This document shows, one piece after another, positions 56,858 through 64,000 of a stretch of DNA of 64,000 nt (its first letter is position 1; each line of letters opens with the position of its first letter). Source of the DNA: Burkholderia cepacia (GTDB taxonomy: Bacteria; Pseudomonadota; Gammaproteobacteria; Burkholderiales; Burkholderiaceae). Both the position numbers and the translations under genes were made by a program. The notes under the pieces are model-generated. The model worked only from the letters and a program-made list of their open reading frames with translations. It made no database searches and was not told the DNA's origin. The stretch spans positions 3,286,001-3,350,000 of the forward strand of contig NZ_CP013443.1 of NCBI RefSeq assembly GCF_001718835.1. The letters run 5' to 3'.

Positions 56858-57953
56858 ATTCGACAATCGATTCTCCTTCGACATAGGTCGCGGTGAGGTT
56901 CAGGTCGCGATCGAACACCGCGAGGTCGGCCCATGCGCCGCGCTCGAGGCGGCCGCGATCGGCGATGCCGAGGTAGTCGGCCGCATAACGCGACATCCGG
57001 TTCGATACATCGGCGATCGGCAGGCCGAGCGACACGAGGTTGCGCAACGCCTGGTCCATCGTCAGCGTGCTGCCGGCGAGCGTGCCGTCGGCCAGCCGCA
57101 CGCCGCCGAGGCACTTCGTCACGTGCTGGCTGCCGAGCCGGTATTCGCCGTCGGGCATGCCCGTCGCGGACGTGCTGTCGGTCACGACGTACAGGCGCGG
57201 GATCGCGCGCAGCGCCGCGCGAATCGCGCCCGGGTGCACATGCAGCAGGTCGGGAATGATTTCCGCGTATTCGGCGTGAGCAAGCGCCGCGCCCACCAGG
57301 CCGGGGTTGCGGTGATGCAGCGGCGACATCGCGTTGAACAGGTGCGTGAAGCCGCACGCGCCGTGCTTGAGCGCGGCCACCGCGTCGTCGTAGGTCGCGA
57401 GCGAATGGCCGAGCTGCACGCGCACGCCGCGCGCGGCCATCTCGCCGATGATCTCGATGTGGCCGGCGATTTCCGGCGCGAGCGTGACGACGCGGATCGG
57501 CGCGATCGACAGGTACTTCAGCACCTCGTCGAGCACGGCCGAGACGGCCGCGTCGGGCTGCGCGCCGAGCTTGCCGGGGTTGATGTACGGGCCTTCGAGG
57601 TGCACGCCGAGCACGCGCGCGCCGCCCGGCGTGCGGGTACGCGCGACGCTGCCGAGGTTGCCGACGACTTTCATCAGTTCGTCGCGCGGCGCGGTCATCG
57701 TCGTCGCGAGCAGGCTCGTCGTGCCGAATTGCGCGTGCGTGCGGGCGATCGTCTCGATCGCGTCGCCGCCTTCCATCACGTCGGCGCCGCCGCCGCCGTG
57801 CACGTGCAGGTCGATGAAGCCGGGCAGGATGTAGGGCGCGTCGTTCTTCGCGGGATCGACGGGCTTGCCGTCGAGCGCCGTGATGCGGCCGTTCTCGCTA
57901 TCGAGCGAACCGTGAATCCAGCCGTCGGGGGTCAGGATGTTTCCTGTCAGCAT
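56850..57953 (-). CDS. nagA: N-acetylglucosamine-6-phosphate deacetylase
   Basis: A 367-residue amidohydrolase. The metal-binding start is PGFIDLHVHGGGGADVMEGG; LGVHLEGPYINPGKLGAQPD holds the metal Glu; GFTHLFNAMSPLHHRNPGLV and YVVTDSTSATGMPDGEYRLG hold the later His and catalytic Asp. It removes acetate from GlcNAc-6-phosphate. ATG 57953, after AAGAGAA, is preferred to the longer frame beginning at 58004. Confidence 0.95.
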   Translation of the reverse strand: MLTGNILTPDGWIHGSLDSENGRITALDGKPVDPAKNDAPYILPGFIDLHVHGGGGADVMEGGDAIETIARTHAQFGTTSLLATTMTAPRDELMKVVGNLGSVARTRTPGGARVLGVHLEGPYINPGKLGAQPDAAVSAVLDEVLKYLSIAPIRVVTLAPEIAGHIEIIGEMAARGVRVQLGHSLATYDDAVAALKHGACGFTHLFNAMSPLHHRNPGLVGAALAHAEYAEIIPDLLHVHPGAIRAALRAIPRLYVVTDSTSATGMPDGEYRLGSQHVTKCLGGVRLADGTLAGSTLTMDQALRNLVSLGLPIADVSNRMSRYAADYLGIADRGRLERGAWADLAVFDRDLNLTATYVEGESIVEYA

Positions 57954-58051
57954 GACGTTCTCTTGATGATCTGGTGACGCGGGTATCCGCGTCGTGATTT
58001 GCAATTCCGTGTCGTTGCTTCACGGCTGTCGCGCGCGGGCAGTCTCGCGCG

Positions 58052-58786
58052 TCAGCGTTTCAGTTCGGCGACGAAGTCGTAGTAATCGTCGCGGCAATAC
58101 GTTTCGCTCACTTCGATCGCACGCTGGTCGGCACCGTAGCCGATCCGCGTGATCACCAGCAGCGCCGAGCCCGGCTTCACCGCCATCCATTTCGCGATCG
58201 CGTGGGTCGCGTTCGCCGCGCGAAAGTGCTGCAGCGCGCGCACGACGGTCATCCCGCGCGCCTCGAGGTACTCGTACAGCGACGCACCGAGCGCCTGCGG
58301 ATCGGGCACCACCGCGGCCGGCAGCGTCGAGTGCTCGACCGCCATCACGATGCCGTCCGCGCGGCGCAACCGTTCGAGCCGCGCGACCGTCGCGCCGGGG
58401 GCAAGGCCGAGATGCGTGATCTCGTCGCGGCTCGCGGCGCGCAGCGTGCGCGACAGCCACACCGAATCGGGCACGAAGCCGCGCTGCCGCATCTTCGCGG
58501 AGAAGCCGACGAGACGCGACAGCGGATCGGCGACGCGCGGCGTGATGAAACTGCCCGCCCCGCGCGCCCGCTTGATCAGCCCCTGCTCGACCAGCAGCGC
58601 GAGTGCGCGACGGGCCGTGATCCGCGAGACGCCGACCGACACCGACAGCAGCCGCTCCGACGGCAGCGCCTCGCCGGCCCGCCATGCGCCGGCGTGGATC
58701 GCGCTCGCCAGGTTACGGGCGAGCTGCAGATAGAGCGGCGTATCGCTGAGGGGATCGGGCGCCAGTTCGGACCAGCCGGTTTCCAT
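58052..58786 (-). CDS. GntR/HutC-family regulator of the nag operon
   Basis: A 244-residue repressor. The N-terminal winged helix (about 15-80: LYLQLARNLASAIHAGAWRA, ALPSERLLSVSVGVSRITAR, LVEQGLIKRARGAGSFI) is followed by a UTRA effector domain (about 100-240), as in NagR/DasR proteins that sense GlcNAc-6-P or GlcN-6-P. The start is ATG 58786. It is the first gene of the nag operon and its promoter is covered by a palindrome, so it most likely represses itself. Confidence 0.9.
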   Translation of the reverse strand: METGWSELAPDPLSDTPLYLQLARNLASAIHAGAWRAGEALPSERLLSVSVGVSRITARRALALLVEQGLIKRARGAGSFITPRVADPLSRLVGFSAKMRQRGFVPDSVWLSRTLRAASRDEITHLGLAPGATVARLERLRRADGIVMAVEHSTLPAAVVPDPQALGASLYEYLEARGMTVVRALQHFRAANATHAIAKWMAVKPGSALLVITRIGYGADQRAIEVSETYCRDDYYDFVAELKR

Positions 58787-58834
58787 GTGCCTCCGGGTGT
58801 CGGACGACGGCCGCAGGCCGTCGAAAGTGAGGGC

Positions 58835-58862
58835 ATTATATAACCACAATAATACCAGTCAA
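58835..58862 (-). promoter_or_regulatory. Promoter of the gntR-nagA operon
   Basis: On the minus strand TTGACT (58862-58857), a 16-base spacer, then a perfect TATAAT (58840-58835). The start would be near 58828. Confidence 0.7.
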
Positions 58863-58875
58863 CGAACTGGTATTA
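58850..58875. promoter_or_regulatory. Operator of the GntR regulator
   Basis: TAATACCAGT-N6-ACTGGTATTA, perfect 10-base arms. It covers the -35 box and most of the spacer of the gntR promoter, ideal for autorepression. Confidence 0.8.
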
Positions 58876-59043
58876 GCGGCATGGAAATCGCCGAAAGCCT
58901 TGCCCGGCAAGCGTTTTAGTAGCGGAAAAGCCTTTGTTTACAGCGCGATGCGGGATAGGGATTTACCCGGATTGGTATGCAAGGGGACTGGTTCGCGATG
59001 CCTCCGGACGGGAAAACTGCGACTGAATTGAGACCGGAATAGA
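58876..59043. other. Gap between dnaE2 end and the nag promoter
   Basis: About 170 bases without a gene. They hold scattered half-sites of the nag operator and no visible terminator for dnaE2. Confidence 0.4.
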
Positions 59044-59062
59044 ACCAGTTTCGCGCACTGGT
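59044..59062. promoter_or_regulatory. Second operator-like inverted repeat
   Basis: ACCAGT-N7-ACTGGT, the inner half-sites of the 58850 operator with one more spacer base. Single copies of the half-site are also at 58972-58978 (TTGGTAT) and 58987-58993 (ACTGGTT). Confidence 0.4.
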
Positions 59063-59105
59063 ATGCATCGTGCAGCGAGCCGGCCGCGGCGGGAGCGGCG
59101 GATGC

Positions 59106-62100
59106 TTAGTGGAACTCGCGGCTCGACGTGCGCAGGCCGCCGAGCAGCGGCGTCAGATCCTCGAAATGCTGCGCGACGAGGTGCCTCACGTCGCTCGCGA
59201 CCTGCCACACGCCGGACACGGCGAGCAGCCGCGAATCGAGGGTTTCGCGGCGCTGCCGTGCGAGCAGCTCGGGCCGGACGATCAGGTTCACGCAGCCTGT
59301 TTCGTCCTCGAGCGTCATGAACATCACGCCTTTCGCGGTGCCCGGCATCTGCCGTGCGGTCACGAGCCCGCACGCGCGCGCGAGCCGGCCGTCGGGGCGG
59401 TCGTGCAATTCGGCCGCGGACGACAGCCGCCGCGCGCGCAGCCCGGGCCGCAGCAGCGCGACCGGGTGGCGGTTCAGCGTGAGGCCGGTGGTGTGATAGT
59501 CGGCGAGGATGTCGTCGGCTTCCGACGGCGCGCCGAGTGCCGGCTTCTCCGCTTCGTCGATCGGTGCGGTCGCGAGCAGGTCGCGCCCGGGTGCCGCCGC
59601 AACCGCTTGCCACAGCGCATCGCGGCGATGGCCGGCGAGCGTCGCGAGCGCGTTCGCGGCGGCGAGCGCCTCGAGATCGCGCCGCTCGAGCTGCGCGCGG
59701 CGCGCGAGGGTGTCGACGTTGTCGAACGGGCCCGCCGCGCGTGCGGCTTCGATCCTGCGGACAGCGGCTTCTCCCAGACCGCTCACGAGCGACAGCCCGA
59801 GCCGAACGGCCGGCTGGCCGTGCGGAGGCGGCTGGCCGGGCAGCGCTTCGAGCGATGCTTCCCAGCCGCTTTGCGTCACGTCGATCGGCAGGACCTGCAC
59901 GCCGTGACGCTTCGCGTCCTGCACGAGTTGCGACGGCGGATAGAAACCCATCGGCTGGCTGTTCAGCAATGCGGCGAGGAAGATCGCCGGTTCGTGGCAC
60001 TTGAGCCAGCTGCTGGCGTAGGCGAGCTTCGCGAAGCTCGCCGCGTGGCTCTCGGGGAAACCGTAGTCGCCGAAGCCCTTGATCTGCTCGAAGATCTGTT
60101 CGGCGAACTCGGGCGGGTAATCGCGCTCGCGCATCCCGTCGACGATCTTGCTGTGATATTTCTCCAGGTTTCCCTTGCGCTTCCATGCGGCCATCGCGCG
60201 GCGCAGTTCGTCGGCCTCGCCCGCCGTGAAGCCGGCCGCGATCATCGCGATCTGCATCACCTGCTCCTGGAAGATCGGCACGCCGTACGTACGTTCGAGC
60301 GCGGGCTTCAGGTCCTCCTTTGGATAACTGACCTTTTCGATGCCCTGGCGCCGTTTCAGATAGGGGTGCACTGCCCCGCCCTGGATCGGCCCCGGCCGCA
60401 CGATCGCCACCTCGATCACCAGGTCGTAATAAGTGCGCGGCCGCAGGCGCGGCAGCATCGACATCTGCGCGCGCGATTCGATCTGGAACACGCCGACCGT
60501 GTCGGCGCGGCAGATCATGTCGTAAGTTGCGTCGTCATCCTTCGGAATGTGCTTCAACGTGAACGGCTTGCCGTCTGCCTTCGGCGGGCCTCGCCATGCA
60601 GTGCGCATGTCGAACGCGCGATGCAGCGCCGACAGCATGCCGAGCGCGAGCACGTCGACCTTCATCAGCCCGAGCGCTTCGAGATCGTCCTTGTCCCACT
60701 GGATCACGCGCCGCCCGTCCATCGCCGCGTTCTCGACCGGCACGAGCCGCGTGAGCTTGCCGCGGCTGATCACGAAGCCGCCCGAGTGCTGCGACAGATG
60801 GCGCGGAAAGTTCAGCAGCCGCGCGGCGAGCCGGGCCCACGCCTGGATGAGCGGCGTCTCGGGATCGAGGCCGATCGTCGAGAATTGCTGCAGCAGGTCG
60901 CGACTGCCGTCGAACCAGCGATGCGCTTTCGCAACGCGATCGACCAGCATCGGATCGACGCCGAGCGCCTTGCCGGTCTCGCGCAACACGCCACGCGGGC
61001 GATAGGTCGATACGGCGGCCGCCAGTGCGGCGCGATCCTTGCCGTATTTTTCGTAGATATGCTGAATCACTTCTTCGCGGCGCTGATGCTCGAAATCGAC
61101 GTCGATATCGGGCGGCTCGCCGCGTTCCACGCTGATGAAGCGCTCGAACAGCATCGTGCTCTGGTCGGGATCGACCTCGGTGATGCCGAGACAGAAGCAG
61201 ACGACGGAGTTCGCCGCCGAGCCGCGCCCCTGGCACAGGATGTTCTGGCTGCGCGCGAATTTGACGATGTCGTAGACGGTCAGGAAGAACGGCTCGTAAT
61301 TCAGTTTCGCGATCAGGGCGAGTTCATACCGGATCTGCCTGGCTACTTTCTCCGGCACACCCTGCGGATAGCGCTCGGCCGCCCCTGCCCTGGTTTCCTG
61401 CTCCAGATAGCTCGTCGGCGTGTGCCCCTTCGGCACGATCTCGTCGGGATACTCGTAGCGCAGCGAGTCGAGTTTGAAATGACACGCGTCGAGCATCGCG
61501 CACGTCTGCGCGATCTCCTCCGGCGAAAACAGCTTCCCGATCCGCCCGCGCGAACGCAGATGCTGTTCCGCATTCGGTGCAAGCGCATACCCGCACTCGG
61601 CAACCGGCATCCCGACACGGATCGCCGTCATCACGTCCTGCAGTTCCTTGCACGAGCGCCGGTGCATCGTCACGTCGCCGAGGGCGACGATGCGCACGCC
61701 ACGCCGCTCGCCGGCCGCACGAATCTCCTCGCGCTGCGCACCGTCCAGCGCGCGCTGCAGTTGCACGAGCCCGAGCCGTGCACGTTCGCCGAACGTCGCG
61801 CGAAACCATGCGACCTGTGCATCGAGCACGTCCGTACGCACCGGGTACGCGGGCACGAGAATCGCGAAGCAGTCGGGCATGCCGCGCAGGTGGGCGAATG
61901 CCTCGGGCGGCCTCGACAGCATGTGCGACGTCAGCGTGTAAGTTCCCTTCGGCGCTTCCATCCGCCGCCACGAAATCAGCTCGGACAGGTTGCCGTAGCC
62001 TTCCCGATTCTGCGCGAGCAGCACGAGCCCGAACGCGCCGGGCCCCGGATCGTGGCCCGGCGGAACCTCGTCCGGCGTCACCTCGAAGTACGAACCGATG

Positions 62101-62309
62101 ACGAGCGGCAACCCTTTCGCCTTCGCCGCGACGTGCATGCGCGGCGCACCGGCGAGCGAGCATTCGTCGGTGATCGCGATCCCGCGATAGCCGAGTTCCG
62201 CCGCACGCTCGACCAGTTCTTCCGCGTGCGACGCGCCATGCAGGAACGAAAAGTTCGAACGGCAGAACAACTCCGCGTAATCGGGCAGCCAGCTGAATTC
62301 CGCAACCAT
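59106..62309 (-). CDS. dnaE2: Error-prone DNA polymerase DnaE2
   Basis: A 1067-residue C-family polymerase. The PHP domain is at the N-terminus (LFCRSNFSFLHGASHAEELV), the palm follows with GRGSAANSVVCFCLGITEVD and the catalytic Asp pair in PPDIDVDFEHQRREEVIQHI, then ETGKALGVDP. The C-terminal OB fold lies near 990-1050. The length is shorter than replicative DnaE1, as expected. With ImuA and ImuB it makes the damage-induced mutasome. It starts 6 bases after the imuB stop. Confidence 0.95.
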   Translation of the reverse strand: MVAEFSWLPDYAELFCRSNFSFLHGASHAEELVERAAELGYRGIAITDECSLAGAPRMHVAAKAKGLPLVIGSYFEVTPDEVPPGHDPGPGAFGLVLLAQNREGYGNLSELISWRRMEAPKGTYTLTSHMLSRPPEAFAHLRGMPDCFAILVPAYPVRTDVLDAQVAWFRATFGERARLGLVQLQRALDGAQREEIRAAGERRGVRIVALGDVTMHRRSCKELQDVMTAIRVGMPVAECGYALAPNAEQHLRSRGRIGKLFSPEEIAQTCAMLDACHFKLDSLRYEYPDEIVPKGHTPTSYLEQETRAGAAERYPQGVPEKVARQIRYELALIAKLNYEPFFLTVYDIVKFARSQNILCQGRGSAANSVVCFCLGITEVDPDQSTMLFERFISVERGEPPDIDVDFEHQRREEVIQHIYEKYGKDRAALAAAVSTYRPRGVLRETGKALGVDPMLVDRVAKAHRWFDGSRDLLQQFSTIGLDPETPLIQAWARLAARLLNFPRHLSQHSGGFVISRGKLTRLVPVENAAMDGRRVIQWDKDDLEALGLMKVDVLALGMLSALHRAFDMRTAWRGPPKADGKPFTLKHIPKDDDATYDMICRADTVGVFQIESRAQMSMLPRLRPRTYYDLVIEVAIVRPGPIQGGAVHPYLKRRQGIEKVSYPKEDLKPALERTYGVPIFQEQVMQIAMIAAGFTAGEADELRRAMAAWKRKGNLEKYHSKIVDGMRERDYPPEFAEQIFEQIKGFGDYGFPESHAASFAKLAYASSWLKCHEPAIFLAALLNSQPMGFYPPSQLVQDAKRHGVQVLPIDVTQSGWEASLEALPGQPPPHGQPAVRLGLSLVSGLGEAAVRRIEAARAAGPFDNVDTLARRAQLERRDLEALAAANALATLAGHRRDALWQAVAAAPGRDLLATAPIDEAEKPALGAPSEADDILADYHTTGLTLNRHPVALLRPGLRARRLSSAAELHDRPDGRLARACGLVTARQMPGTAKGVMFMTLEDETGCVNLIVRPELLARQRRETLDSRLLAVSGVWQVASDVRHLVAQHFEDLTPLLGGLRTSSREFH

Positions 62310-62315
62310 CTCCGT

Positions 62316-63794
62316 TCACCCGAACAGGCCGTGCAGGAACCAGCGCGGCTCGGCCTCGCTCCCCGCCCGCTCCTTGAACACCCAGTAGCACGCACCGGTT
62401 TCGTCCTGCGCGACGTGATAATCGCGTGCGGCGAACTGGCCGTCGAACCATCCGGCCTCGATCCGCTCCACCGACGACATCATCCTGAGCGGCGTATGAA
62501 ATACCGGCCGGTTCTCGCGCATCAGTAACGGCAGCGGCTCGGCGAGCAACCACGCGGGCCTCGGCGGCACGGCCGGCGGCCCGCAGGCCGGCTTGCCGGC
62601 CTGCGCATCGAGCGGCAGCCAGCGGTTCGCGGCCTCGGGCCGGTAATCGGCGACGGGGGCCGCACGCAATACGTTCTCCGCGCCGAGCCGCGCGACCAGC
62701 AGCTCGAACAGCCGCGCACGCGTCTCTTTCGTGCCGCCCGGCTCGGGAAAAAGATCGTCGGCCGGCGGCGCGACCGATTCGACGCGCGTGGCCTTCAGGC
62801 GCACCGCAATCACCGCGGCCGGCAACTCGACGCGCGCGAGCCGCTCGCCGAGCAGCCGCATGAAATGCGCGTCGTCGCGCACGGGTGCGGCGAACGCGAG
62901 TTCGAGCGGCGTCGGCGGCACGGCCTGGCGGCCGCGCTCGTGTTCGAGATCGAACGTCATCGCGGCCAGCGACAGCTGCCGCGCGGCCAGCCAGCCGCAC
63001 AGCTGCACGACGAGCCGCCGCGCGGCGAACAGCACGGCTTCCGCGTATTCGACGCGCTCCGGCAATTCGAGCCGCACGTCGAACACGGGCGGCACCGCCA
63101 TCCATGCGAGCGGCTCGACCGCATCGCCGTACGCGCGATCGAGCGCGGCCAGCAACGCGGGACCGCAGCGGCGCTGCAGCCCCGCGCGCGGCAGGCCGCG
63201 CAGGTCGGCGAGTGTGCGGCAGCCGAGGCCGTCGAACCAGCCCGCATACGGACGCGCATCGGGCAGCAGCACGCACGGCAGCCTGTCGAGCGAGCGGACG
63301 AGCGACGCATGGCCGGCCACCCGGCGCCGGCTGCGCGAGCGGGCCGACGTACGCGCGAGCAGCCACGCGCCGCGCCCGGTCGGTGCGGCGGACAGGCGCG
63401 CCGCATAGCCGAGCGCCGCGAGCGTCGCGCGTACCTGCCGGCACAGCGACGGCAGGCCGCCGAACAGGCGCAGGCTCGGGCCGACGTCGACGATCAGCGT
63501 GGCTTCGTCGTCGAGCGCGACGCACGGCGAAAAGCGCAGCAACGCGAGCGCGACCGCGCGCAGCGCATCGGCCTCGCGCGCGGGGTCGCGTTCGACGAGC
63601 CGCGTGTGCGGCGCGAGCGTGAGCACGCCGCCGCGCTTCATGCCCGCGCGCACGCCCTGCCGGCGCGCGGGCGCATCGGCGATCAGCACGACACCCTGCT
63701 CGAGCACTGCGCAGCCGGCCTCGCCGTCAGACGGCGGCGGGGCGCACACGTCGAGCGGCAGGCGCGGCAGATGGATGCCGAGCAAGACGCGCAT
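62316..63794 (-). CDS. imuB: ImuB, inactive Y-family polymerase of the mutasome
   Basis: A 492-residue Y-family-like protein. It starts MRVLLGIHLPRLPLDVC, lacking the DMDAFFA catalytic motif of active Y-family polymerases, as in known ImuB proteins, which act as scaffolds. LPRAGLQRRCGPALLAALDR is the helix-hairpin-helix region. The C-terminal part (about 330-490) is the adaptor region that binds ImuA and DnaE2. Its start overlaps the imuA end by 68 bases; a shorter start at residue 52 is possible. Confidence 0.88.
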   Translation of the reverse strand: MRVLLGIHLPRLPLDVCAPPPSDGEAGCAVLEQGVVLIADAPARRQGVRAGMKRGGVLTLAPHTRLVERDPAREADALRAVALALLRFSPCVALDDEATLIVDVGPSLRLFGGLPSLCRQVRATLAALGYAARLSAAPTGRGAWLLARTSARSRSRRRVAGHASLVRSLDRLPCVLLPDARPYAGWFDGLGCRTLADLRGLPRAGLQRRCGPALLAALDRAYGDAVEPLAWMAVPPVFDVRLELPERVEYAEAVLFAARRLVVQLCGWLAARQLSLAAMTFDLEHERGRQAVPPTPLELAFAAPVRDDAHFMRLLGERLARVELPAAVIAVRLKATRVESVAPPADDLFPEPGGTKETRARLFELLVARLGAENVLRAAPVADYRPEAANRWLPLDAQAGKPACGPPAVPPRPAWLLAEPLPLLMRENRPVFHTPLRMMSSVERIEAGWFDGQFAARDYHVAQDETGACYWVFKERAGSEAEPRWFLHGLFG

Positions 63795-64000
63795 AGCGGC
63801 TCTCCACGATGGGCGACGGCAGGTCGAGCACGAGCGGCTCGCCGCGTGCGGGGCCGCGACGCTTGACGATGTCGAGCGACACGCCGCCCGGCACCGGATA
63901 CAGCGCGACGCGCAGCACGGCCGGCGACGGTTGCCGCGCGGCCGACAGCGGGCGCAGCATCACGAACAGCGTGTCGCCCGTGCGCGCGGCCGCGAGATGC
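63727..64000 (-). CDS. imuA: ImuA, C-terminal part (cut by the window end)
   Basis: The frame is open from the window end to the stop at 63727 and gives about 90 residues: HLAAARTGDTLFVMLRPLSA and LRVALYPVPGGVSLDIVKRR, then GEPLVLDLPS, which fits the end of the RecA/SulA-like ImuA. The tail is Arg/Pro/Ala-rich. The gene order imuA-imuB-dnaE2 supports the call. The LexA-controlled promoter expected for this cassette would lie outside the window. Confidence 0.8.
   Translation of the reverse strand, partial: HLAAARTGDTLFVMLRPLSAARQPSPAVLRVALYPVPGGVSLDIVKRRGPARGEPLVLDLPSPIVESRYARLARHPSAAPAARRVRPAAV

Noticed and set aside
59070..62528. 1152-codon open frame antisense to dnaE2
   Set aside because: Same GC artefact; dnaE2 is complete and recognisable.

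Overview
The window is GC-rich chromosomal DNA that reads as a Burkholderia, most likely Burkholderia cepacia complex chromosome 1. The evidence is protein sequence and gene order: kdsD-kdsC-lptC-lptA-lptB-rpoN-hpf-ptsN-hprK-rapZ, then TPR-lolB-ispE-tRNA-Gln-prs-rplY-pth. The assignment is by recognition only; no search was run.

Layout. (1) 1-3200 is an accessory locus related to R-bodies (refractile protein ribbons). It has a clear RebB-family gene, a second RebB-like reading frame that looks frameshifted at its start, two unrecognised associated genes, a small upstream ORF, and a Crp-family regulator reduced to its DNA-binding end. (2) 3230-5140 holds an IS110-family (IS1111-type) transposase plus about 700 bases of gene-free, probably mobile DNA that stops at the ssb terminator. 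(3) 5200-16740 is housekeeping: ssb, an MFS exporter, uvrA, an AI-2E/PerM-type membrane protein, purU, a Nudix protein, a LysE exporter, apt and a Kef-type antiporter. (4) 16863-25448 is a long lipopolysaccharide, sigma-54 and nitrogen-PTS operon. (5) 25476-38990 carries mutM-mutY, the lolB/ispE/tRNA/prs/rplY/pth/hisC run, rsmD-coaD-ferredoxin, ftsY and maiA. (6) 39235-43784 has a YbiB-like gene, leuA behind a probable leucine leader peptide, an NTF2-like protein, pagL and the CIRCE element before rpoH. (7) 45028-48213 is a cytochrome bd operon, cydP-cydA-cydB-cydX, with FNR-type boxes. (8) 48400-58875 is an N-acetylglucosamine/chitobiose system: a secreted GH20 hexosaminidase reads one way. 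A minus-strand operon (GntR regulator, nagA, SIS-type deaminase, EIIA-HPr-EI fusion, NagE) reads the other. (9) 59106-64000 is the dnaE2-imuB-imuA mutagenesis cassette, with imuA cut by the window end.

How the parts work together. The hexosaminidase would release GlcNAc, which NagE and the EIIA-HPr-EI fusion import and phosphorylate. NagA deacetylates it and the SIS protein deaminates it. The GntR protein probably represses its own operon through a palindrome (58850-58875) lying on its promoter, and related ACCA half-sites lie upstream of the hexosaminidase gene.

The most interesting signals are regulatory. They are: a 24-codon leader peptide with four clustered rare CTA leucine codons and a hairpin whose loop is its stop codon (before leuA); a compact three-way-junction RNA that encloses the start region of a 32-codon ORF (48418-48477); a terminator hairpin 12 nt before the apt start codon; a perfect CIRCE at rpoH; a perfect FNR box on the cydP start codon; and a second, cysteine-less EIIB domain in NagE. 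All structures and motifs were read by eye.
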